Shown here: positions 40,876 through 48,700 of the stretch, piece by piece | Layout: each line of letters starts with the position of its first letter | How positions within the stretch are numbered: position 1 is the first letter of the stretch | Origin: Kitasatospora sp. SolWspMP-SS2h | GTDB lineage: Bacteria > Actinomycetota > Actinomycetes > Streptomycetales > Streptomycetaceae | DNA length: 64,000 nucleotides | Direction of reading: 5' to 3' | Assembly (NCBI RefSeq): GCF_003259315.1 | Contig: NZ_QLLT01000003.1 | Coordinates: 62,001-126,000, forward strand | Made by a program: the position numbers and the translations under genes | The notes under the pieces: model-generated | What the model saw: only the letters and a program-made list of their open reading frames with translations | Databases searched by the model: none | What the model was told of the DNA's origin: nothing

Positions 40876-41847
40876 CTACGCGTTCCAGGGCGCCTTGGGC
40901 CACCACAGGTAGCCGAGGTTGCCGAGCAGCCGGACGTCCCAGTACAGGACCGTGAACGCGCCCGCCACCAGGAACGCGGTCGCGGTCAGCGTCGCCGCCC
41001 GGCCCGGCTTGGTGGCCAGCCAGCGCTGCACGGGCGTGCCCAGCGCGAAGGAGAGCAGCAGGAACAGCAGCGCCATCACCAGGACGTTGCCGATCGACTG
41101 GAGCGCGAACGCCACCGCCCCGTACAGCGGGTCGTGCTCCTGCGCCGCGTGCCGGAACAGGGTGCGGAACAGCGGGTAGGGGCGGCCGATCAGGAAGCCG
41201 CCGACCAGCGCGCCGACCAGCACCAGCGGGGCGTTCGGGAACCGGCGGGCCACCCCCGCCAGCGGGTCGGGCAGCACCCCGGCCGCGGCCAGGCCGATCA
41301 CCAGCATGACCAGGCCGATCACGCCGAACACGACCATCGCCTGGAGGATGCGCGGCGAGAGCGTCCCGGGCACGGACGCGGTGGAGAACTGCGGCAGGTG
41401 GGTGCCGCACAGGCCGACCAGCACCCCGTACCCGGCGGAGACCGGTAGCATCCCGGCCGCCAGCCAGCCCAGCGGGCGCAGCGCGTGCCCCAGCCGCTGA
41501 CGGCGGGTCAGGCTCATCTGGCCGACCAGCGGGCCGACCGCGCCGAACACCGCCACGTTGCAGGCCGTGAACGAGCCGGCCAGGCCGGAGACGAAGGCGA
41601 ACAGGACCCCGGCGGCGACGCCGCTCAGCGGGGTGGACCGGGCGTCGTGGCCCAGCAGGCGGTCGGCGGTGGTGAAGCCGATCTCGTCGTCGGCCAGTTT
41701 CGAGGACCAGGCGTAGGCGAGCAGCAGCCCGCCCAGGAGGCCCAGCAGGACGACCAGGGCGCGGCGGCGTGGGAACAGGCCGTTGACGAACAGCGAGGTG
41801 GCGCGCGGTGGCGCCTTCACCGTCCGGCCCGTGATGGTCTCGGTCAC
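40876..41847 (-). CDS. Polytopic membrane protein, CcdA/DsbD-like, next to unbL
   Basis: A 323-residue protein with seven or eight hydrophobic segments. The first helix (ALVVLLGLLGGLLLAYAW) is followed by TPLSGVAAGVLFAFVSGLAGSFTACNVAVFGAVGPLV, a small-residue-rich helix with one cysteine reminiscent of CcdA/DsbD-type or sulfite-exporter folds, though the second redox cysteine of that family is absent at the equivalent place (GLCGTHLPQF holds another). GGAG 9 bases before GTG 41847 sets the start. It is divergent from unbL-P450 and may act in export, self-protection or electron transfer for the enediyne. Confidence 0.7.
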   Translation of the reverse strand: MTETITGRTVKAPPRATSLFVNGLFPRRRALVVLLGLLGGLLLAYAWSSKLADDEIGFTTADRLLGHDARSTPLSGVAAGVLFAFVSGLAGSFTACNVAVFGAVGPLVGQMSLTRRQRLGHALRPLGWLAAGMLPVSAGYGVLVGLCGTHLPQFSTASVPGTLSPRILQAMVVFGVIGLVMLVIGLAAAGVLPDPLAGVARRFPNAPLVLVGALVGGFLIGRPYPLFRTLFRHAAQEHDPLYGAVAFALQSIGNVLVMALLFLLLSFALGTPVQRWLATKPGRAATLTATAFLVAGAFTVLYWDVRLLGNLGYLWWPKAPWNA

Positions 41848-42063
41848 GTGGGGTCTCCTCGGCTCACGGAGGGCCGCTCCCGAAGGGTGTCGGGAACGGG
41901 TGGCGCGCGGGGCGTCACAGAGTGTCGTGGATCGGACCGGTCGGGTGACTACTTCCGGGTTGCCCGGCATCGGCACGGTGGGAGAAGCCCCGCGCCGCCG
42001 GGGTCCCGAGCATGTAACCGGAGAGCTGCGGCCATCCGGGCGCGCGGCGGGCGGGAGGCAGTG

Positions 42064-43047
42064 ATGAGCGGCGGCTGGCGGGCGGTCCGACGACGCCTGT
42101 TGACACCGAGTCACAACGAGACGAAGTTGTCCACCAGGGGTTTCCACCTCAAGGACGACGCGGCGCGGACCAACCTGGAGACCGTCGGCGGGACCTTCCT
42201 CGACGGCTACGCGATCGCCGTCGAGGCGCGCGACCAGGACGAGGCGCACGAGCGGCTGGAGCGGATACCGGTGCGCTACCGGGGCTTCGCCTACGAGGGC
42301 GCGGCGATGGGCCTGGCCGTGCTGGACGGCCTGCCGCTGCCCGGCAACGACCGGGTCGCCCGGTTCCTGGCCGGCCACGGCGCGCCGCACGACTACATGG
42401 TGCACGTCGGGGTCGGCTGGGCGATGGCCCGGCTGCCCCGCTTCCGCTGGGCCTCGATCGCGCCGTCCGACCCGCTGCTGCGCTGGCTCGCCCTGGACGG
42501 GTACGGCTTCCACCAGGCGTACTTCCGCACCGCGCGGTACGTGCACCGGCACCACCGGGAGAGCGACTTCCCGTGGCCCGGCGACGGGACCCGGCGCTAC
42601 GCGGGGCACGCCATCGACCAGGGCGTCGGCCGGGCCCTGTGGTTCATCGGCGGCACCGACCCGGCCGTGGTCGCCGACCTGGTCGACGGCTACCAGGCCG
42701 ACCGGCACGCCGACCTGTGGGCCGGGGTCGGGCTGGCCGCCTGCTACGCGGCCGGGGCCACCGACGCCGAACTGCGCCTGCTGCTCGACCGGGCCGGCCC
42801 GCACCGGCCCCAACTCGCCCAGGGCGCGGCCTTCGCCGCCACCGCCCGGGTCGAGTCCGGCCTGCTCACCGAGCACGCCGAAGCCGCCACCGCGGTGCTC
42901 TGCGGGCTCACCCCGCAGCAGGCCGCCGGGGTGTGCACCCGGGCCCGGCCGCGGCCGGCGGTCGACGGTCCGGTCCCCGCGTACGAGCTGTGGCGGCAGG
43001 AGATCGCCGACCGGATCGCCGACCTCGCCGCCGGAGCCCACCGGTGA
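42064..43047 (+). CDS. unbL: Enediyne biosynthesis protein UnbL (DUF1702)
   Basis: A 327-residue DUF1702 protein, one of three unknown-function proteins always found with enediyne polyketide synthases. Recognisable are the start GWRAVRRRLLTPSHNETKLSTRGFHLKDDAARTNLETVGGTFLDGY, then RGFAYEGAAMGLAVLDGL, HVGVGWAMARL and LDGYGFHQAYFRT, and a late YFRT-VDQGVGRALWFIGG-type segment. GGGAGG 5 bases before the ATG fixes the start. Here it leads a plus-strand operon with the P450 (GTGA overlap), separate from the other cassette genes, which run leftward. The biochemical role is not established in any cluster. Confidence 0.93.
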   Translation: MSGGWRAVRRRLLTPSHNETKLSTRGFHLKDDAARTNLETVGGTFLDGYAIAVEARDQDEAHERLERIPVRYRGFAYEGAAMGLAVLDGLPLPGNDRVARFLAGHGAPHDYMVHVGVGWAMARLPRFRWASIAPSDPLLRWLALDGYGFHQAYFRTARYVHRHHRESDFPWPGDGTRRYAGHAIDQGVGRALWFIGGTDPAVVADLVDGYQADRHADLWAGVGLAACYAAGATDAELRLLLDRAGPHRPQLAQGAAFAATARVESGLLTEHAEAATAVLCGLTPQQAAGVCTRARPRPAVDGPVPAYELWRQEIADRIADLAAGAHR

Positions 43048-44486
43048 GCGCCCCCGAGCCCGTCCCGGCCGCAGCCGGGGCCGCACCCGACGGCGCCCCG
43101 CTCGCCGGTCCCGCCGTCGTCCGGCCGCGGCGGGGCGGGTCCCGGCGTCCGCCGGGGCCGTCGCGGGTCGCCACGCCGCTGCTGCTGGCCCGGATGGCGG
43201 CCGACCGGCTGGCGGTGATGACCGGGGCGGCGGCGGCCTACGGCGACGCGGTGCGCCTGCCGCTCGGCCCGAAGACGCTGTACTTCTTCAACCACCCGGA
43301 CCACGTCCGCCGGGTGCTCACCGACAACAGCGCCAACTACCACAAGGGCATCGGTCTGATGCACGCCCGGCGCGCCCTCGGCGACGGGCTGCTGACCAGC
43401 GAGGGCGAGCGCTGGCGGGCCCAGCGCAAGGTGATCCAGCCGGTGTTCCAGGCCCGCCGGATCAACCGGCAGGTCGACGTGATCGCCGAGGAGGCGGCGC
43501 TGCTCGCCGAGCGCCTGCGCCGGACGGCGGGCCCGGGCCCGGTGGACGTCCGGCAGGAGATGACCTCGCTCACCCTCGGGGTGCTCGGCCGCGCCCTGCT
43601 GGACGCCGACCTGGGGGTGCACGCGTCGATCGGCGAGGCGTTCGAGGTGGTCCAGGACCAGGCCATCTTCGAGATGATGAGCCTGAGTTCGGTGCCCTCC
43701 TGGGTGCCGCTGCCGCTCCAGCTCAGGTTCCGCCGGGCCCGCGCCGAGCTGGACCGGATCGTCGCCGCGCTCGCCGACGAGCGCCGCCGCCGGCCCGCCT
43801 CCGACGGCACCCGGGACGACGTGCTGTCCCGGCTGATCGACGCCACCGCCGGCGAGGGCGACCCGGCGGCCCGGCGGGCCCGGATGCGCGACGAGCTGGT
43901 CACCCTGCTGCTGGCCGGGCACGACACCACCGCCAGCACCCTCAGCTGGAGCCTGTACCTGCTCGACCGGCACCCGGAGGTCGGCGACCGGGTCCGCGCC
44001 GAGCTGGACGAGGTGCTCGGCGACCGGCTGCCGACCCTGGACGACCTGCACCGGCTGACCTACACCTCGATGGTCCTCCAGGAGGTGATGCGGCTGTACC
44101 CGGCGGTCTGGCTGCTGCCCCGCAAGGCGCTCGCCGAGGACGAGGTCGGCGGCTTCCGGGTGCCGGCCGGCGCCGACGTCGTGCTCTGCCCCTACACCCT
44201 GCACCGGCACCCGGAGTTCTGGGACGAGCCGGAGCGCTTCGACCCCGAGCGCTTCGCCCGGGGCCGCTCGGCGGGCCGGCACCGCTACGCCTACGTGCCG
44301 TTCGGCGCCGGGCCGCGGGTCTGCGTGGGCAGCAGCCTGGGCATGCTGGAGGCCACCGTGGTGCTGGCCGTCCTGCTGCGCCGCCTGCACCTGGCCGTCC
44401 CGCCCGGCCACCGGGTGCGGGCCGAGCCGATGCTGACCCTGCGCGTCAAGGGCGGCCTCCCGATGACCGTCCGCCCGCGCGGCTGA
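43044..44486 (+). CDS. Cytochrome P450 of the enediyne cluster (E7 class)
   Basis: A 480-residue P450. The I-helix oxygen motif is AGHDTTASTL, the K-helix ExxR is EVMRLYP, the PERF-type segment is ERFDPERFARG, and the haem-binding loop is PFGAGPRVCVGSSLGMLE. The overall type resembles CYP102/CYP4-like P450s of the SgcE7 class in nine-membered enediyne clusters. The N-terminal 35 residues are Pro/Ala-rich and probably disordered. It overlaps the unbL stop (GTGA) and is followed by a strong terminator. A dedicated redox partner is not encoded nearby. Confidence 0.93.
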   Translation: MSAPEPVPAAAGAAPDGAPLAGPAVVRPRRGGSRRPPGPSRVATPLLLARMAADRLAVMTGAAAAYGDAVRLPLGPKTLYFFNHPDHVRRVLTDNSANYHKGIGLMHARRALGDGLLTSEGERWRAQRKVIQPVFQARRINRQVDVIAEEAALLAERLRRTAGPGPVDVRQEMTSLTLGVLGRALLDADLGVHASIGEAFEVVQDQAIFEMMSLSSVPSWVPLPLQLRFRRARAELDRIVAALADERRRRPASDGTRDDVLSRLIDATAGEGDPAARRARMRDELVTLLLAGHDTTASTLSWSLYLLDRHPEVGDRVRAELDEVLGDRLPTLDDLHRLTYTSMVLQEVMRLYPAVWLLPRKALAEDEVGGFRVPAGADVVLCPYTLHRHPEFWDEPERFDPERFARGRSAGRHRYAYVPFGAGPRVCVGSSLGMLEATVVLAVLLRRLHLAVPPGHRVRAEPMLTLRVKGGLPMTVRPRG

Positions 44487-44517
44487 CCCCCCGCACCCCG
44501 TACGCCCGCACGCCCGT

Positions 44518-44562
44518 ACCGCGAAGGGCCCGGACCGCTTCCCGGTCCGGGCCCTTCGCGGT
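44518..44562. terminator. Perfect 20-bp-stem bidirectional terminator
   Basis: A 20-bp stem starting ACCGCGAAGGGCCCGG with a 5-base CTTCC loop separates the rightward P450 gene from the leftward flavin reductase gene. It should end both operons of the cluster. Confidence 0.9.
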
Positions 44563-44657
44563 GCCGCGCCGCCCGCCGGACGGGCAGGAGGGGGCGGGCA
44601 CGCCGGACGCCCGGCCGGGAGGGTCCGGCCGGGCGGCGGTGGGGAGGTGGTGCGGCG

Positions 44658-45236
44658 TCAGTGGGCGAGGCGGGCGAAGGCGCCGCCGTGGTAGAGCAGC
44701 GGGTCGCCGCCGGTGGAGCGGCCCGCGCCCAGGACGGTGCCGACGAAGATGGTGTGGTCACCCCCCTCGTGGGCGTCGGCGAGGCGGCACTCCAGCCACG
44801 CCTGGGCGTGGTCCAGCACGGGCGCCCCGGTGTGGCGGCCGCGGGTGTGGCCGATCCCGTCGAACTCCCGTGCGCCGCGCGGGCGTCGGCGGTCGGCGAA
44901 GTGCCGGGCCAGCCACTCCTGGTCGCGGGCGAGCACCGAGACCGCGAACGCCCCTTCGGCCAGCACGGCCGCGTGGACCGCGGCCGACTTCACCACGCAC
45001 ACCAGTACCTGCGCCGGTTCCAGCGAGACGGAGGTGAAGGAGTTGGCCGTCATGCCGCACGGCGTCTCGCGCCCGGCGGTCAGCACGGTCACCCCGGTGG
45101 CGAAGCGTCCCAGCACCCCGCGCAGCGCCCGGGGGTCGTGGACGTCGGCCTCGGGCGCCTCCGCGGGCAGCGGGGGCAGGTCGAGCGAGCCGGGCAGCGG
45201 TGCGGAGGCGGGCGGGTAGGAGGACATCGCGATCAC
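44658..45236 (-). CDS. Flavin reductase-like protein (E6 class)
   Basis: A 192-residue flavin reductase of the HpaC/NtaB fold. RGVLGRFATGVTVLTAG is the N-terminal signature, CGMTANSFTSVSLEPAQVLVCV the flavin-binding segment, FAVSVLARDQEWLARHFA the following helix and YHGGAFARL the end. Such proteins deliver FADH2 or FMNH2 to partner monooxygenases; SgcE6 of the C-1027 cluster is a characterised example of the class. The GTG at 45236 overlaps the tebC stop by GTGA; an ATG three codons on is the alternative. It is the last gene of the leftward unbV-unbU-pksE-tebC operon. No flavin monooxygenase is visible nearby. Confidence 0.9.
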   Translation of the reverse strand: MIAMSSYPPASAPLPGSLDLPPLPAEAPEADVHDPRALRGVLGRFATGVTVLTAGRETPCGMTANSFTSVSLEPAQVLVCVVKSAAVHAAVLAEGAFAVSVLARDQEWLARHFADRRRPRGAREFDGIGHTRGRHTGAPVLDHAQAWLECRLADAHEGGDHTIFVGTVLGAGRSTGGDPLLYHGGAFARLAH

Positions 45237-45709
45237 CCCACGGTGGTGGTGCCGGTCAGGGAGGGTGCCGTCGCGGGGACGGCGTAGGGCTCCAGGGCGA
45301 GCCGCAGCGGCTCGGGCACCCGGGTCGGGCGGGTGTCGGTGTTGGGGCCGCGCATGCAGGCGACCCGCTGCTGCCCGCGGGCGACCAGGTACTCGGTGCC
45401 GTCGGGGCCGAGCTTGACGTAGTCGAAGGTGAAGGCGACCTGGGTCTGGGTGAGGTCGGCGAGGCGCATCCGGATGGACAGCTCGTCGAAGGCGGTGATC
45501 TCGGCGAAGAACTCGCAGTCCACCTTGAGGGTGAACAGCTTGAGGTCGGCGCGGATGTCGGCGAGCACCTCGGGGGCCTTCTCCAGCAGGAACATCTCCC
45601 GGCAGCGTCCCTGCCAGCGCAGGTAGTTGACGTAGTAGACGTTGCCGACCAGGTTGGTCTCCTCGAAGCCCACCAGGTGGCGGTACTCGTAGTGGTCCGG
45701 CCCGGTCAC
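45233..45709 (-). CDS. tebC: Enediyne thioesterase TebC (E10 class)
   Basis: A 158-residue hotdog-fold thioesterase that releases the polyene from the enediyne synthase as a free acid or a conjugated polyene. The family opening VGFEETNLVGNVYYVNYLRWQGRCREMFLLE is unmistakable, followed by FTLKVDCEFFAEITAFDELSIRMRL and VARGQQRVACM. The start GTG 45709 overlaps the pksE stop by GTGA (45706-45709); longer upstream frames are antisense artefacts. The length equals the family norm. It completes the minimal set pksE/tebC needed to make the polyene precursor. Confidence 0.96.
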   Translation of the reverse strand: MTGPDHYEYRHLVGFEETNLVGNVYYVNYLRWQGRCREMFLLEKAPEVLADIRADLKLFTLKVDCEFFAEITAFDELSIRMRLADLTQTQVAFTFDYVKLGPDGTEYLVARGQQRVACMRGPNTDTRPTRVPEPLRLALEPYAVPATAPSLTGTTTVG

Positions 45710-48700
45710 CGGGCGCCTCCCGTCAGGACGGTGAAGGCCACCGGGTCGGCGGTGCCGTCCAGGGCCGTCACGAAGCTCACGATCCGGTGCGCGCCGCCGC
45801 TCAGGGCGACCCAGCCGGGCGGCAGGCCGGAGCCGTCCGCGAGGCTGAGCGCGGCCACCGCGTGGCCGACCTTGCGCAGGGTCTCCACCGCGCCCCAGAC
45901 GCGGGTCGCGGCGGTGCTCAGCGGCTCGCCGCGCTCGGCGGCCAGCAGGCGGGCCAGCCGTTCGGCGTCGGGGCCGAGCAGGCCCGCCCACTGTTCGGCG
46001 GTCCGTTCGGCGACCTGTTCGACGTCGCAGGCCAGCGGCCGGCCGGCGTCGGCGACGACGGTGAAGGTGACGCCCGCGGCGTGCGAGGAGGAGATCCGCC
46101 GCCCGTCGGCGAGTTCGGGCCGGCCGTCGGGGCGGTGGTGCACCTCGGTGGCCCGGCCGAGGGCCCAGCTGGCGGCCTCGGCGGTGCGCCGGCGCCGGTC
46201 GGCGACGGAGCCGTCGGCGTCCTCGCCGCCAGGCAGGACCACGCAGCGCACGCGGTGGCCGAGCGCCGCCTCGACCCGCCGTTCCAGGAAGGGGCCGAGC
46301 AGCGCGGGCAGCCACGGGCCGGAGCCGTCCTGCTTGCGGACGGCCCGCAGCAGCAGTCCCTCCCACTGCTCGACCGGGGAGCCCGCCGCGTCGCGGACGT
46401 CCAGGTCGTACAGGTAGCTGTCGCCGTCGCGGGAGCGCTCGCGGGCGTCGAGGAAGAGCAGCCGTCCGGTGCGGGCGGCGGCGGCCTCGGCCAGGTGCAG
46501 GCGTTCGACGCTGACCGGCAGCAGGGTGGCGTCGGGGACGCACGCCTGGATGGAGTGCATCAGCGCGTCGCGGGTGCCGGGGTCGGCGAGCAGCAGTTCG
46601 CCGGGGTGGTAGCCGGCGAACCAGTCGGTGCGCGGGGTGTCGTCGATCTCGGCCAGGCAGTGCGTGGCGGCGAGGTCGCGGTAGGCGAGCAGCCGCTGGA
46701 AGCGGTCGCCCTGGAACAGCACCGGCCCGTACAGCTGGGCGGGCGTCAGCGGCACCCGGGGCACCTCGTCGGTGACGGGGGCGGGCTCGTCCTCGGGCCG
46801 GGCGGCGCCGAAGCGCAGGGTGGCCCGGAAGTGGTCGGCCTGGAAGCCGGTCTCGCCGCTGCGCAGCACCGCCCGGACGGTGTCGGGGCCGGTGGCGAGG
46901 ACGGCGGTGCGCAGGGTGGTGGCGCCGGTGACGGGGACGACGATGGGGCGCAGGAACTCCATGTCCTCCAGCACCGGGGTGTCCCGGCGGCCGGTCAGCG
47001 CGGTGGCGGCCTGGGTCATGGCCTCCATGCCGAGGACGGCGGGGAAGAGCAGGTCGCCGTCGAGCAGGTGGTCGGGCAGGTAGCGGTCGCCGCCGCCGGT
47101 GAGTTCGGCGTCCGCCACCAGTTCGATGCCGGGGTAGTGGACCTGCGGGCGCTCCAGGAAGCGCAGCAGCGGCAGTTCGCGCTGTTCGAGGGTGAGGGTG
47201 GGCAGGCCGCCGGCGCGGCCCATCACCACCAGGGCGGGGTCGGTGCCGGGGGTGGCGAGCAGGCGGCCGAGCAGGGCGACGCCGTCCTCGGTGGGGATCG
47301 GTTCGATGCCCTCGCGGACCAGCGCCTCCAGGACGCCGAGCCGCTCGCCCATGCCGGAGCCGGACCAGACCGACCACTCCAGGGCCAGGCAGCGGCAGTG
47401 CGGGTGGTCCTGCTGGAAGCGGACGGTGAGGTCGGTGAGCCAGTCGTTGGCGGTGGCGTAGTCGGCCTCGCCGCGCAGGCCGGCCCGGCCGATGATGCTG
47501 CCGAAGGTGACGAACAGACGCAGCGCGGCGGTGTCGACGGCGGCCAGGACGGCCTCCACGCCGTCGATCTTGGTGGCGAGGGTGCGCCGGAAGGAGTCCT
47601 CGTCGAGGGTGGCCAGCGACTGCGGCTCGTTGCGTCCGGCGCCGTGCAGCAGGCCGGTGACGGGGCCGAGTTCGCGGGTGATCTCGGTGACGGCGGCCTT
47701 GACCTGGTCGGCGGAGGTGACGTCGGCGCGGGCGTAGTGCACCCGCATGCCGGCGGCCGCCATCCGGGCCAGGTTGTCGGCGAGTTCGGTGTCCCGGGCG
47801 GGGTCGGAGCGGCCGATCAGGCCGATCGCGGCGCCGTTGCCGCCGGCCAGGGCGAGGGCGCACTCCGCGGTGATGCCCTTGCCGCCGCCGGTGACCAGCA
47901 GGACGTCCCGCGGGCCGAGGGCCTGCCGTCCGGGGTCGGGGTCGAGCGGGACGGGGCGCAGCACGGGGACCCGGCGGGTGCCGGCGGCGTCGTAGTGGAC
48001 CTCGCCGAAGCCGGTGGTGGCGGCGGTGTCGGCGGCGATCCGGGCGGCGGCCCGCTCGGCGGCCGGGGCGGACAGGTCCTCGTCCAGGGGCAGGGTGACG
48101 ACGGTGACCGGGATGTCGGGGGCCTCCAGGTGGAGCGTCTTGGCGAGGCCGGCGGCGCCGCGGCGGTCGCCGACGGCGACGAACCGGGTGCCGGCCGCGC
48201 GGCGGGCCGGGTCGAGGGCGGCGCGGGCGGCGGCGAGCATCAGGCCGAGGTGGCGCTGGTCGCAGTCGCGGGGCAGGGCGAGCAGGACGCCGCCGCCGGG
48301 GGCGGTGGCGGTGAGCCGCTCGGCGAGCGGTCCGGCCAGCGGGTGCCGGTCGGTGGCGAAGACCTCCCAGGGGCCGCCGGGTCCGGCGGCGGGGGCGGGC
48401 GGCGGGGTCTCGGTGAGGTCGATCCGGAAGGGCCGCACCCAGGGGGCGACGCCGGCGGCGGCGCCGGGGCGGTTCTCCTGCGGCGACTGCTGGGCCAACT
48501 CGTCCAGCAGGTCGGCGAGTTGGCTGAGCGTGGAAGTGGCGAACGCGGTGGTGACCATGGGGGCGGAGATGCCCAGTTCCTGGGCGGCCTGGTTCATGAT
48601 CTGGCCGACGGTGATGGAGCTGAGGTGCAGTTCGTCGAGCGGGTTGGCGGCCGGGTCGACCGTCTCGGCGGGCAGTTCGGCGCGCTCGGCGGCGAGCCGG

